Numbered from the stretch's first letter, positions 17,174 through 26,343 are shown. The stretch is 64,000 bases of DNA from Pseudomonadota bacterium (GCA_023426545.1 JAFAAN010000129.1:23422-87421), one strand, 5' to 3'. Numbers and translations: made by a program. The notes: generated by a model not told the origin, from the sequence alone.

Positions 17174-17821
17174 TCAGTCGTACTTCTCGATTGCGGGCTC
17201 CCGCCGGCCCTCCTCGGCCCACTTCTGGAACGCCGGCAGCGCGAGCACCGTGTCGCGGTAGGCCGCGCTCACCGCGTCCATCGCCACGCCGTAGGTGACG
17301 AAGCGCGTGACGACGGGCGCATAGAAGGCATCCGCGATGGAGAAGCGCCCGAAGAGGAAGGGGCCGCCCTGGCCGAAGCGGCTCCGGCAGTCATTCCAGA
17401 GCGCCTGGATGCGGGCGATGTCCTCCGCCACGCCGGGCGCACGGCCCTTGTCCGGCCTGCGCGCACGCAGGTTCATGTTCATGTGCTGCCGCAGCGCCGC
17501 GAAGCTGGAGTGCATCTCCGCGGTGACCGCGCGGGCCACGGCGCGGGCCGCCGTGTCCTCCGGCCACAGGTGGGCCTCGGGGAACGTCTCCGCGAGGTAC
17601 TCGCAGATGGCCAGCGAGTCCCAGATGGTCAGGTCCCCGTGCAGGAGGACCGGCACGCGCCTGCTGGGCGAGTACCGCGCGACCTGCGCTTCTGTGTCCG
17701 GCTGGCCCAGGGGGACCACCACCTCCTGGAACGGCTGCCCCGTGTGGGCCAGCGCCAGGTAGGGCCGCAGGGACCAGGAGGAATAGTTCTTCGAACCGAC
17801 GACGAGCGTGAGCTGGGGCAT
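17174..17821 (-). CDS. glutathione S-transferase family protein
   Basis: A 215-residue protein with a thioredoxin-like N-terminal half (LTLVVGSKNYSSWSLRPYLAL; SRRVPVLLHGDLTIWDSLAICEYL, the cis-Pro and glutathione-binding stretch) and an all-helical C-terminal half ending in FSIADAFYAPVVTRF. Length and order match canonical GSTs. The SSWSLRP active-site region suggests a Ser-type enzyme of the maleylacetoacetate-isomerase-like group. A GAGG site precedes ATG 17821. It converges with the lipoprotein gene and lies upstream of the cyclase-like gene in the same direction of reading only by orientation; no operon is evident. Confidence 0.88.
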   Translation of the reverse strand: MPQLTLVVGSKNYSSWSLRPYLALAHTGQPFQEVVVPLGQPDTEAQVARYSPSRRVPVLLHGDLTIWDSLAICEYLAETFPEAHLWPEDTAARAVARAVTAEMHSSFAALRQHMNMNLRARRPDKGRAPGVAEDIARIQALWNDCRSRFGQGGPFLFGRFSIADAFYAPVVTRFVTYGVAMDAVSAAYRDTVLALPAFQKWAEEGRREPAIEKYD

Positions 17822-17876
17822 GGGCAGCCTCTATAAAACAACGCCGCGTGCCCGGGAGCGCCCGCCGTCGTGGGTG

Positions 17877-18476
17877 TCAGCTCGTCGCGAGCCGGCGCCC
17901 GAGGAAGGAGCGCATGCGCGAGAGCAGCGGCACCCGGTGACGGTGCTCGGGCGGGTCGATGCGGTAGACGGCCACCGGCAGCCGGATGTTCTTCATCTCC
18001 CCCCGGCCCAGGCGGACCGGCGGCGAGGCCAGACGGCCTTCCACCTGACGGGCCACCGTCTCACTGACGTAGAGCGTGCCGGGCCGGGCCAGCGCCTCGA
18101 TGCGCGCGGCCAGGTTGACGCCCTCGCCGAACACGTCGCCATCCCGGTGCACCACCATGCCCAGGTGGACCCCAACGCGGAGGACCACCCGGCGCTCGGC
18201 GGCGGCGCCGCCGTTGCGGACCTTCAGGGCGCGCTGCAACTCCAGGCCGAAATCCACCGCGTCCGGTCCTCCCTCGAACTCCAGGAGGAAGCCATCCTCC
18301 AGCCGCTTCACCTCCCGCCCGCCATAGCGGGGCAACAGCTCACGCACGAGCACCGCATGCTCGTCGCGCAGGGCGTTCTGCAGCGACTCATCACGCCATG
18401 AGAGCCCCTCAGGGCCCTCGATGCCGGTGAACAGAATCGCCGACAGCTTTTCGGGTTCGGGTGCCTCCACCGCCAT
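17877..18476 (-). CDS. class III adenylate/guanylate cyclase-like domain protein with altered metal site
   Basis: A 199-residue cytosolic protein that is almost only a class III nucleotidyl cyclase domain. The fold markers are present: VRELLPRYGGREVKRLEDGFLLEF, VGVHLGMVVHRDGDVFGEGVNLAARIEALA, and LYVSETV. The first metal aspartate, normally in FTDIEG, is glycine here (LFTGIEG, residue 18), while the second (Asp61 in EDGF) remains. Two-metal catalysis may therefore be weak or lost. The protein could be a regulatory or pseudo-cyclase, or work as a partner in a heterodimer. No kinase or TPR region is fused to it, unlike many relatives. Confidence 0.82.
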   Translation of the reverse strand: MAVEAPEPEKLSAILFTGIEGPEGLSWRDESLQNALRDEHAVLVRELLPRYGGREVKRLEDGFLLEFEGGPDAVDFGLELQRALKVRNGGAAAERRVVLRVGVHLGMVVHRDGDVFGEGVNLAARIEALARPGTLYVSETVARQVEGRLASPPVRLGRGEMKNIRLPVAVYRIDPPEHRHRVPLLSRMRSFLGRRLATS

Positions 18477-18862
18477 CGTGCATCTCCCCTTTCCCCCCGG
18501 CGCGAACTGTCAGAGATGTTACATCACACAGGGCCCCCGGTCCCAGCCGAGCCCCCTCCATCCCGGCTGGAACCGGGCCCTGGACGGCCTGCATCCCGGG
18601 GGGACGCGGCCGTACAAGGTGGGTTCACTGGCGCTGGCGGAACCACTCGAGGGCACAGCCTGCCCTCACCCTGCCCGCCGACGCGCGGTGTTGGACGTGA
18701 CATGAACCAGCGTGTCAGTCCTCATCAGGATACGTGAGCGCTAACGCAGCGCACCAACGCCCTGGTGAGTCGTGTCCGGACATGTCCGGAGGCGAACTCG
18801 ACAGGTCGGGTACGGTCCGCCTCACGACAGGGCACGGCCTCGGAGTCCGGGCCCGCGGTTCC
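18477..18862. other. 386-base gene-free stretch
   Basis: Between two minus-strand genes, the cyclase-like gene (start 18476) and the kinase (stop 18863). No convincing coding frame is visible: short frames on the plus strand lack domain-like sequence or a ribosome site. It should hold the promoter of the cyclase-like gene. It contains the perfect palindrome listed at 18775-18790. Confidence 0.5.
18775..18790. promoter_or_regulatory. 16-bp perfect palindrome, possible operator
   Basis: TCCGGACATGTCCGGA reads the same on both strands. It lies in the gene-free stretch about 300 bases upstream of the cyclase-like gene and 73 bases past the kinase stop. The two-fold symmetry suits a dimeric regulator, but no promoter elements are visible beside it. 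Confidence 0.35.
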
Positions 18863-20509
18863 CTATCTCGTGTTCGCGGGCGCGCCGGGCCCGGGAGGCG
18901 CGGCCTTCTCCGAGCGAGGGTCCGGACGCGGCCACATCGCGAAGGCCATGGCCGCCGCCAGCGCCACCATCACCGCCACGGTCCCCCATGACAGCTTTCG
19001 CCGGGACTGAGCGGCGAGCACGCCCGGGGAGGGCGACTGGGCCACCCCGACCTTCGAGCGCAGCAGCACCGTGGACCCCGCGGGCTCCGGGGCCGCGCTC
19101 CGCGCCCGGTCCTCCGCGAGAGGCGCCCTGCGCGGAGGAGGCGGGGCATCCCCCCGGGCAGCGGCCACGGGTGAGTGCGCGATGGGCGCGGGCGTGACCT
19201 TGGGCGCCGCGGCATCCACCCGGCCGGCCGGCCGGGCACCGGGGGAGGCGCCGCCCTGCCCTGCTCCCTCCAGCGGCTTCGTGGGCGCGGCATCGGGCTT
19301 GCGCACCACGGGCGAGCGCGCGATGGGCGCGGGGACGACATCCTCCGGCGCCACGGCGGGCCGTGGGGGTGGCGCCTCCATCTCCGGCATGGGCACCGCG
19401 TCGGCGATGGTCGCGGCGTCGTGCGGCAAGACCCCCGACACCGGCGCGGCCAGGCTGACCGTCTCCGACTCCCGGAAAGGAGGCTTCGCGTCCAGGGGGC
19501 GCGGCTCGCCGTCCACCGCCCCGGCCCCCGGGCCCCTGCCGGGCACCGTCTCCGGCTTCGACTCCAACGCCAGCTCCAGGGCGAGCTGCGGGGTGCTCAG
19601 CGGCGTGAGCATCGGCACCTCGCCCATCGTCTGCAGCGCGCGCCCCGTTAGCACCGAGATGAAGCTCCCCACGTCCGGGAATCGGTCCTCCGGGCGCTTC
19701 TCCAGCGACTTCTCGACCGCCCCGATGACGTGGTCCGGCAGGCCCGGCACCAGCGCCTCCAGGGACTCGGGCGGGTCGTAGACGATGCGGTAGATAAGCT
19801 CCGGAAGGTTGCCGGTGTCCCGGAACGGCAGCCGCCGCGCCAGCATCTCGAAGACGAGGCACCCGAAGGCGAAGATGTCCGTGCGTGGGTCCACCTCGCC
19901 GTTCTTCCCGGTGGCCTGCTCGGGCGCCATGTACTGCGGCGTGCCCAGCAGGATGCCGCCCTGGGTGTGAACGCTCTGCGAGTCGATGACCTTGGAGATG
20001 CCGAAGTCGAGCAGCTTCACGTGCTGCATCGCCACGCCGCCCACCTCGGTGGGCACGAGGAACACGTTGCCCGGCTTGAGGTCGCGGTGGACGATGCCCG
20101 CGCGGTGCGCGGCCTGGAGCGCCGAGCCCATCTGCCGCGCGTAGGAGAACACCTCCTCCAGCGTGAGCGGGCCCTTGCGCAGCCGGCGCGAGAGCGGCTG
20201 CCCGCGCAGGCACTCCATCACCATGTATGGCGAGCCGTCGTCGAGGCTGTCGAAGTCGAGCACCTCGACGATGTTGGGGTGGCCCAGCTTCGAGGCAATC
20301 TCCGCCTCGCGCCGGAAGCGCACGAACACCTCGGCGCCCATCCCCGCGTCGTGGCGCAGCACCTTGATGGCCACCTGCCGCCCCGGCAGCCGCAAGTGAT
20401 TGGCCAGGAAGACCGTCCCCATGCCACCCCGGCCGAGGACGCCTGCTACCTCATAGGTCTCCCTCAGGACCGTGCCGAGGGGGATGTCAGTGGGTTTCGA
20501 GAGAGTCAT
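18863..20509 (-). CDS. membrane Ser/Thr protein kinase (Pkn family)
   Basis: A 548-residue eukaryotic-like kinase with an intact catalytic set: GRGGMG (26-31), AIKVL lysine (49), HRDLKPGN (141-148), DFG (168-170) and GTPQYMAPEQ. A long Pro/Ala-rich linker follows, containing near repeats (PAPIARSPV and PAPIAHSPV), then one C-terminal transmembrane helix (WGTVAVMVALAAAMAFAMW) and a short tail. Unlike the kinase at 10551, there is no obvious external domain. The substrate is unknown. The S46 peptidase gene lies upstream on the same strand across a hairpin. Confidence 0.9.
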   Translation of the reverse strand: MTLSKPTDIPLGTVLRETYEVAGVLGRGGMGTVFLANHLRLPGRQVAIKVLRHDAGMGAEVFVRFRREAEIASKLGHPNIVEVLDFDSLDDGSPYMVMECLRGQPLSRRLRKGPLTLEEVFSYARQMGSALQAAHRAGIVHRDLKPGNVFLVPTEVGGVAMQHVKLLDFGISKVIDSQSVHTQGGILLGTPQYMAPEQATGKNGEVDPRTDIFAFGCLVFEMLARRLPFRDTGNLPELIYRIVYDPPESLEALVPGLPDHVIGAVEKSLEKRPEDRFPDVGSFISVLTGRALQTMGEVPMLTPLSTPQLALELALESKPETVPGRGPGAGAVDGEPRPLDAKPPFRESETVSLAAPVSGVLPHDAATIADAVPMPEMEAPPPRPAVAPEDVVPAPIARSPVVRKPDAAPTKPLEGAGQGGASPGARPAGRVDAAAPKVTPAPIAHSPVAAARGDAPPPPRRAPLAEDRARSAAPEPAGSTVLLRSKVGVAQSPSPGVLAAQSRRKLSWGTVAVMVALAAAMAFAMWPRPDPRSEKAAPPGPGAPANTR

Positions 20510-20559
20510 GGAGAGCAGGACTTAAGCCTTGCACCGGATTCTATCCTGCTCCGTCTGAC

Positions 20560-20586
20560 ACGCCTTGGCCACTGGGGCCAAGGCGT
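20560..20586 (-). terminator. GC-rich hairpin, probable terminator of the S46 peptidase gene
   Basis: A perfect 11-bp stem (20560-20570 with 20576-20586) with a 5-base loop, lying between the peptidase stop (20620) and the kinase start (20509), both minus strand. There is no T run, so it is not a classical intrinsic terminator; it may act with Rho or as an mRNA 3' stabiliser. Confidence 0.45.
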
Positions 20587-20619
20587 CCGGCTGGGCCTCT
20601 CAGCTCTTGAGAGCCGTGA

Positions 20620-22698
20620 CTACTTCGCGGGGGTGACGGCGGCGTCGCTGGCGGCGCGCAGCTCCTCGACCACCCGCTTCGCGCCGTAGACGTGCTCCAG
20701 CCCCGCCAGGATGCCCTCCCCGTGCACGGCGACCGCCCGGTTCGTCTCGGGGACATAGGCGTAGCGACCGCCCAGGGAGTGCAGGTTCCCGTCGAAGACG
20801 AGCCCCACGACGCGCCCGTCCCGGTCCACCATGGGGGAGCCGGAGTTGCCCCCGATGATGTCGTTGGTGGTGGCCATGTCGAACGGCGTCTGGGGCGGCA
20901 CCTTGCCGCGGGCCTTCAGCCAGGTGTCCGGGAGCTTGTACGGGTCCTTGCCGGTGTGCCGCTCGTAGGCGCCGCCGAAGGTGGTGAGCGCCGCCACGGG
21001 ACGGCCATTCTCCTCCCAGCCCTTGACCTGGCCGGGGTTGAGGCGAAGGGTGAAGCTGGCGTCCGGATAGCCGGAGGTGCCGTACACCGCGAGGTGCGCC
21101 TTGGCGACGCGCTCGCCGTTGCGCTTGAGCACCGCCTCCACGGTGTCCTCGAAGCGCTTGCGCGCCGCGCGAGCTTCCGCGTCCACCTTGCGCGCGAAGA
21201 GAATCATCGGGTCCTTGGAGGCCTCCACCGCGGCCTTGCCGCCCTTCAGCAGCGCGGCGCGCACCTTCACGTCGCCCAGCTTCGAGCCACGCACCAGCGA
21301 ACGCGCGAGGTCCGCGGGCGCCTCGCGTCCGAGCACGAGCTGGACGAAGGGGTCGTCCGCGCCCAGCGTCTCGCGCACGCGCGTGAGGCCGAACGTGAGC
21401 AGCGCCTGGTCCAGCTCCAGCGCAATCGGCGCGTCGCGCAGCAGCTGCTGCTCCAGCGTGGGGAGCTGTGACTGGGTGTACTCGCGCAGCCGCTCCGCGT
21501 TGGGCCGGTCCTTCTCCTCGGCCATGCGCACCAGGTGCCGCGCCAGGCGGAAGAGCTCGGAGGGGTAGGCGTCGCCGGCCTCCTTCATGCGGTAGTCGGG
21601 CAGCATGCGGCGGTACGCATCGAGCGCCTGGGCGATTTCGTCCCACGCCCCCTCCGTGGCGGCCTTCACCTGGGCGTTGGCCTCCACCTTCTTGCGCAGC
21701 GCCGCCTCGTCCTCGCGCTTGCCCGCCAGCAGCGCCGGGTCCGCCAGCGCCTGGTGCCGGCCCCGCAGCGCCTTGAGCCCGTTCTCCACGCCGCGCAGCA
21801 TGGAGCGCGTGGTGCGGAAGCGCTCCGCCGACCCGCCGGCGTATTCGCGCAGCATGCCCCGCAGCTCGGCGAGCTGGAGCAGCGTGTACGGCAGGTTCAC
21901 ATCGCGATGGAACTCCAGCTCCGCGACGGTGGCCTTGCGGTCGGTGCCGCCGGGGTGGCCGGAGACGAAGACGAGGTCCCCCTCCTTCGCGCCCTGCTTC
22001 GCCCACGGCAGGAAGTGCGGGCTCTTCGCGGGCGCGTTGCCCTGCCACACGCGCAGGAAGGCCGCGTCGAAGCCGAAGCGCGGGAAGTTGAAGTTGTCCG
22101 GGTCGCCACCGAAGGCGGCCATGGAGAACTCGGGGGCGAAGACGAGCCGCACGTCCTGGAAGCGGCGGTACTTGTAGAGGTGGTACTTGCCCCCGTTGAA
22201 GAGCGTCACCACGTCGCAGCGCACGTCGTCGGACGTGGCGCAGGCGGCCTCCACCGCCGCCGTCTCCTGCTTCAGCGCGGTGTTGAACGCCGCGCCGGTG
22301 AGCCCCTTCGTCGCCGTGTTCATCCGCTCGGTGACGTCCGTCATCTCCACGAGCTGGTTGGCCTCCACCTTGGGGCAGCGCAGCTCCTCCGCGGCGCGCT
22401 TCGCGTAGAAGCCCTTGGCCAGCAGGTCCTTCTTCGGCGACGACAGGTCCTCGATGCAGTCGCGGATGCAGTGGTGGTTGGTCATCACCAGGCCATCGGG
22501 CGACACGAAGCTGGCGGAGCAGCCTCCGGCCAGCCGTACCGAGCCCAGCCGGACATGGTCCAGCCACGCCTGCGTGGGCGTGAAGCCGTAGGCCTTCTTC
22601 ACCGCCTCGGCGGGAAATGCGTCATAGGTCCACATGCCCTCGTCCGCGGCGGCGGGGAGGGACAGGAGCAGGCCGAGTGCGAGCAGTCTGCGTTCCAC
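20620..22698 (-). CDS. S46-family dipeptidyl peptidase (DPP7/DPP11-like)
   Basis: A 692-residue exported serine peptidase of full family length. A short signal peptide (LLALGLLLSLPAAA) precedes mature GMWTYDAFP, the usual S46 beginning. The chymotrypsin-like triad is visible: TNHHC (73-77), the DPDNFNFPR block with aspartate, and the serine in IIGGNSGSPMVDRDG. A helical insert regulating dipeptide release lies between them. Family members remove dipeptides from the N-termini of peptides in the periplasm or outer membrane, fitting a predatory, protein-feeding life. Whether it prefers hydrophobic or acidic P1 residues cannot be decided here. It diverges from the lipase gene. Confidence 0.93.
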   Translation of the reverse strand: MERRLLALGLLLSLPAAADEGMWTYDAFPAEAVKKAYGFTPTQAWLDHVRLGSVRLAGGCSASFVSPDGLVMTNHHCIRDCIEDLSSPKKDLLAKGFYAKRAAEELRCPKVEANQLVEMTDVTERMNTATKGLTGAAFNTALKQETAAVEAACATSDDVRCDVVTLFNGGKYHLYKYRRFQDVRLVFAPEFSMAAFGGDPDNFNFPRFGFDAAFLRVWQGNAPAKSPHFLPWAKQGAKEGDLVFVSGHPGGTDRKATVAELEFHRDVNLPYTLLQLAELRGMLREYAGGSAERFRTTRSMLRGVENGLKALRGRHQALADPALLAGKREDEAALRKKVEANAQVKAATEGAWDEIAQALDAYRRMLPDYRMKEAGDAYPSELFRLARHLVRMAEEKDRPNAERLREYTQSQLPTLEQQLLRDAPIALELDQALLTFGLTRVRETLGADDPFVQLVLGREAPADLARSLVRGSKLGDVKVRAALLKGGKAAVEASKDPMILFARKVDAEARAARKRFEDTVEAVLKRNGERVAKAHLAVYGTSGYPDASFTLRLNPGQVKGWEENGRPVAALTTFGGAYERHTGKDPYKLPDTWLKARGKVPPQTPFDMATTNDIIGGNSGSPMVDRDGRVVGLVFDGNLHSLGGRYAYVPETNRAVAVHGEGILAGLEHVYGAKRVVEELRAASDAAVTPAK

Positions 22699-22830
22699 GT
22701 GCGGGCGTCCTTCTGTCGTGACTGAGGTGGGGTTACCGGTTCTCCGCTTGACGGCGGGCGGGCGTCAACCTCCAAGCAGGGGGCGCATTCCCCACCGGCA
22801 TCATGCGCCGCGTCAGATATGGTCGAGGCA

Positions 22831-23985
22831 ATGCCCGGTAAGCATCGCGTCTACCTCGTTCCCGGCTTTTTCGGTTTCATCAACCTGGGCGAGCTCATCT
22901 ACTTCGGCCACGCGCTGGACTACCTGAAGGGAGAGCTCGCGCGCAGGGAGGTGGAGGCCGAGGTCATCATCGTCCTCTCCCACCCCACCGCCTCCATCCG
23001 CACGCGCACCGCGGACCTGTTGAAGGCCGTGCAGGAGACGGCGGCGGGGGATGACGGGCCCATCCACCTCATCGGCCACTCCACGGGCGGGCTGGACTCG
23101 CGGCTGTTCGTCAGCCCCGGGGCGCAGGTGGCGGAGGGCCAGGACCTGGAGCCCTTCGCGCGCCGGGTCCGCACGGTGACGTCGGTGTCCACGCCCCACG
23201 CGGGCACGCCGCTGGCCACGTTCTTCATGGGCCTGTTCGGCCAGCGCATCCTCAAGCTGCTGTCGCTGTTCACCGTGTACGTGCTGCGCTTCGGCCGGCT
23301 GCCGCTGCGCGTGGTGTTCCGCTTCGGCCACCTGCTGGCGCGGGCGGACGACCAGCTCGGGTGGAAGCCCACGCTGCTGGACCAGCTCTACGACCAGCTG
23401 CTGGGGGACTTCTCCTCCGAGCGCCGCGACGCGGTGTCCAAGTTCCTGAGCGACGTGGGCAACGACACCTCGCTGATTCCGCAGCTCACGCCCGAGGGCA
23501 TCGACCTGTTCAACGCGAGCACGCTGGACCGGCCCGGCGTGCGCTACGGCTCGGTGGTGACGCAGGCGCGGCCCCCGTCGCTGCGCACGCGCATGGCGGC
23601 GGGACTGGACCCCTACGCGCAGCTCACGCACACCATCTATGCGCTGATGTACGGGCAGACGCAGCGGATGCCGCTCACGGCGCTGCCGCTGCACACGCCC
23701 GCGCAGACGGCGGCGCTGGTGCAGGCCTATGGCGCGATGCCGGGGCCCACCGCGTGTGACGGCATCGTCCCCACGCGCTCACAGGTCCATGGCCGGGTGC
23801 TGGCGGCGGTGCGCGCGGACCACCTGGACGCGATTGGCCACTTCGACCAGCCCGCCCACCAGCCCCCGCACGTGGACTGGCTCATCTCTGGCTCCGGCTT
23901 CCGCAGGCCCCAGTTCGAGGCGACGTGGAAGGCCATCGTCGACTTCCTGCTGGAGGACGCGCAGCCCGGCGTCATGGGCCGGTGA
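22831..23985 (+). CDS. alpha/beta hydrolase (lipase/PGAP1-like)
   Basis: A soluble hydrolase of about 384 residues without an obvious signal peptide. It has an oxyanion-side VYLVPGFFGF, the nucleophile elbow IGHSTGGLDSRL, an aspartate in ACDGIVPTRSQ and a histidine in DHLDAIGHFD, giving a plausible Ser-Asp-His triad. The elbow context (cleavage of long-chain esters after a VSTPHAGTPL block) resembles triacylglycerol lipases and PGAP1-like proteins. ATG 22831 has GAGG four bases upstream; ATG 22819 is possible. It diverges from the S46 peptidase gene. Confidence 0.85.
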   Translation: MPGKHRVYLVPGFFGFINLGELIYFGHALDYLKGELARREVEAEVIIVLSHPTASIRTRTADLLKAVQETAAGDDGPIHLIGHSTGGLDSRLFVSPGAQVAEGQDLEPFARRVRTVTSVSTPHAGTPLATFFMGLFGQRILKLLSLFTVYVLRFGRLPLRVVFRFGHLLARADDQLGWKPTLLDQLYDQLLGDFSSERRDAVSKFLSDVGNDTSLIPQLTPEGIDLFNASTLDRPGVRYGSVVTQARPPSLRTRMAAGLDPYAQLTHTIYALMYGQTQRMPLTALPLHTPAQTAALVQAYGAMPGPTACDGIVPTRSQVHGRVLAAVRADHLDAIGHFDQPAHQPPHVDWLISGSGFRRPQFEATWKAIVDFLLEDAQPGVMGR

Positions 23986-24085
23986 CGACCTCGAACACCT
24001 CCGCGTCCGGGAGCCGCTCGCGGGGCACGTCGAGGTAACGCGGCTGCACAGGCGCCGCGCGGACATGGGCGGCTCGCAGCGTCCG

Positions 24086-25315
24086 TCAGTAGACGCCAAT
24101 CAGGTGGATCTGCACGCGCGGATTGCCAAGGTACTCCTCCAGCCGCCACCGGCTGCGCATGCCATCATCCCGGATGCCCAGCCCGCTTCCGGCCTCGGGC
24201 GCCTCCGCGCTGGCGAGCGCGTCCCGGAGCTGCGACACGGCCCAGGAGTCGAACCTCGGGTCCCCGGAGCCTTCGAGCACCTTGAGGTCGAGCAGCTTCC
24301 CGTCCCGCGCCTGCCAGACCTCGACGATGGCCGCGAGCGCGAGCACCGGGGTGGTGACGTCCACCATGTACATGTTGGCCGCGCGCCCCGCCTCGACGGC
24401 CGCCTGCAGGCGATTGCGCTGCTCCAGCCGGTGGTCCCGTGGCTCCGCCGCGATGGGGCTGCCCGTCTTCCCGAACCGGGCAATGGCGTCCACCTGCTCG
24501 CGCTTCATCCGCGAGCCCAGCACCTTCAAGTCGGGCGGTGGCGGGTTCACCAGCTGCTTCGCGAAGCCTTGCCGCAACTTCGCGAAGTAGGGATGCGTGG
24601 CGCCCGACGATGCACGCGCCGAGGCCGCCGCGTCCTGGGCCCAGCCGTCCACGCGCTCACGGGCCTCCGCTGCCTGCCGGGCCGCCAGGGCCTTCGGGTC
24701 GGCGGCTTCGCCGGGCACGTTGCGAAGGGTCCGCCCCGTCGAGGGTGGGCCACTCCGAAGCAGGCCGCCGCCCAGCAACCCCCGCGGCTCCAGGTCGGGC
24801 CGCGCCTGGGGCACGTCTCGCGGAGTGTCCTGGGCCAGGGCCGGCGGAGACTCGCCGGTGCCAGCCTCCGCCGCGGGTGTATCCACGGACGGAGCCGCGG
24901 ACTCCGCGACCGTGTCGGGCCCTCGTGTCGCCGGTGAGCGGGGGCGCTCGGCGCGCCTCGGTGGGTCCTCCTGCTTCTTCACGGACGGAGGCGGACGCGC
25001 CTCGGGCATCGGCTCGTGGGACTCAGCGGGCACGGACGGGGGCGTGGCGTCCTGGTAGACGACCTCCATCTCGACGACGCGAGCCGCGGCACTCCGGCTC
25101 CGGCGGTCTTCGGACGGGCGCCTCGACAGCGCCGCGAAGAGCGCTGCGTGCAGGAGCCCCGACACCAGGAGCATGAGGGTCAGTTGAGCGCGACGCGACA
25201 CGCCGGCCAGCTTGCCCCGACCTGTCACGACAGTGAAGCAACGTCGAGGCGGGGTGGCCGCCGGCGACTCCCGCCTACCCGGTGGACGCCCTCCACTTGA
25301 CGCGGGCGACGCCAT
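24086..25315 (-). CDS. TonB-like energy transducer with C-terminal TonB domain
   Basis: A protein of up to 409 residues with one N-terminal transmembrane helix (LTLMLLVSGLLHAALFAAL), a long periplasmic Pro/Arg/Glu-rich segment, and a C-terminal TonB-like domain (AAIVEVWQARDGKLLDLKVLEGSGDPRFDSWAVSQLRDAL). It probably spans the periplasm to deliver energy or position an outer-membrane partner. No ExbB/ExbD or receptor is adjacent. The first 35 or so residues look untranslated; a GTG at 25201 just before SRRAQLTL may be the true start, so the given start is the outer limit. Confidence 0.75.
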   Translation of the reverse strand: MASPASSGGRPPGRRESPAATPPRRCFTVVTGRGKLAGVSRRAQLTLMLLVSGLLHAALFAALSRRPSEDRRSRSAAARVVEMEVVYQDATPPSVPAESHEPMPEARPPPSVKKQEDPPRRAERPRSPATRGPDTVAESAAPSVDTPAAEAGTGESPPALAQDTPRDVPQARPDLEPRGLLGGGLLRSGPPSTGRTLRNVPGEAADPKALAARQAAEARERVDGWAQDAAASARASSGATHPYFAKLRQGFAKQLVNPPPPDLKVLGSRMKREQVDAIARFGKTGSPIAAEPRDHRLEQRNRLQAAVEAGRAANMYMVDVTTPVLALAAIVEVWQARDGKLLDLKVLEGSGDPRFDSWAVSQLRDALASAEAPEAGSGLGIRDDGMRSRWRLEEYLGNPRVQIHLIGVY

Positions 25316-25372
25316 CGTCGCACTTGCACGCTAGCAGGAGGTGCATCCCGGCTCTGTTACCGTCGCGCTGAG

Positions 25373-26242
25373 ATGATTCTCGCGCGCCCGCCTCGAAGCC
25401 CCACTCTGGCTCCTCTCGTGGAATCCCTCTGGACGTACGACGGGCGGCTCCCTCACAGATTCGAACGCGTGCTGCCATCTGGCCGTATGCAGCTCCTGGT
25501 CAATCTTCATGAAGACGAGTTCCGGACCTACAGGCTCGATGGCCGCCTGGCGCACAAGACTCGCGGTGTAGCGCTTCAGGGCGCTCACACCGCACCGAGA
25601 GTCGTCGACACAGCATCCCAGCGCTCCATTTGCGGAGTGAGCTTCGCCCCAGCGAGTGCGTCGCCGTTCCTGGGCATGCCGGCCTCGGAGCTGACCGGGA
25701 AGGTCGTCGACCTCTCCGAACTCTGGGGACGTGACGGCACCCTCCTTCGTGAGCGCCTGCTGCAGGCCCCCACCTCCGCGGCCCGCCTCGACGTGCTCGA
25801 GGCGGAGCTGCTCGCACGGGGACACGCGTCCGAGCCTCGCGACGAAGCAGTGGCGGCCGCGTGCTCGCTGCTGACGAGAGGCGCGAGCGTCCGTGCGGTA
25901 GGGGTTCAACTCGGCCTTTCACCGCGTCGGCTCATCGAGCGGTTTCAAGTACATGTCGGCGTCAAGCCCAAGCTCTTCGCGCGCATTGCCAGGTTTCAGC
26001 GCGTGCTCGAATCGGCCGGGGAGGAGCTGACCTGGGCCGCCTTGGCCAATGAGCACGGATTTTCAGACCAAGCACATCTGGTCCGCGAGTTCAGGGCATT
26101 CTCGGGAGCCACTCCCGTCGCGTATCGCCCTCGGTCGAATGAGGACCGCAACCACGTGCCTCTCGACGAGCGGCAATTTCCTTCAATACGAGGCGGGCCG
26201 CCCCGGGGCACATTGCGCCAATGGCCCCAAACAACCCCCTGA
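25373..26242 (+). CDS. AraC-family transcriptional regulator
   Basis: A 289-residue regulator. The N-terminal domain (LVESLWTYDG...RVLPSGRMQLLVNL) is the cupin-like sensor found in many uncharacterised AraC proteins. The C-terminal part holds two helix-turn-helix units (SVRAVGVQLGLSPRRLIERF and LTWAALANEHGFSDQAHLVREFRAFSGATP). Third-codon positions are less G/C-rich than in neighbours, suggesting transfer together with the following VOC gene. The likely target is that downstream gene, about 100 bases away. Confidence 0.88.
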   Translation: MILARPPRSPTLAPLVESLWTYDGRLPHRFERVLPSGRMQLLVNLHEDEFRTYRLDGRLAHKTRGVALQGAHTAPRVVDTASQRSICGVSFAPASASPFLGMPASELTGKVVDLSELWGRDGTLLRERLLQAPTSAARLDVLEAELLARGHASEPRDEAVAAACSLLTRGASVRAVGVQLGLSPRRLIERFQVHVGVKPKLFARIARFQRVLESAGEELTWAALANEHGFSDQAHLVREFRAFSGATPVAYRPRSNEDRNHVPLDERQFPSIRGGPPRGTLRQWPQTTP

Positions 26243-26343
26243 CCGAAGTCCGACCACTTCCCATCGAGGACCGACGGTACGGCAAGCTCGAAGGTCGCAT
26301 GCAACTGGCCCTGTCGATGCACGAGAAGGAGAGGCAGTCGTGA
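26221..26343 (+). CDS. possible 40-residue small ORF coupled to the VOC gene
   Basis: ATG 26221 opens a 40-codon frame that overlaps the last 22 bases of the AraC gene and ends in TGA 26341-26343, overlapping the GTG start of the VOC gene as GTGA. The peptide is charged and probably helical (RRYGKLEGRMQLALSMHEKERQS). A leader peptide or translational coupler is possible. No good ribosome site precedes the ATG, so the evidence is only the position and the overlap. Confidence 0.3.
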   Translation: MAPNNPLTEVRPLPIEDRRYGKLEGRMQLALSMHEKERQS

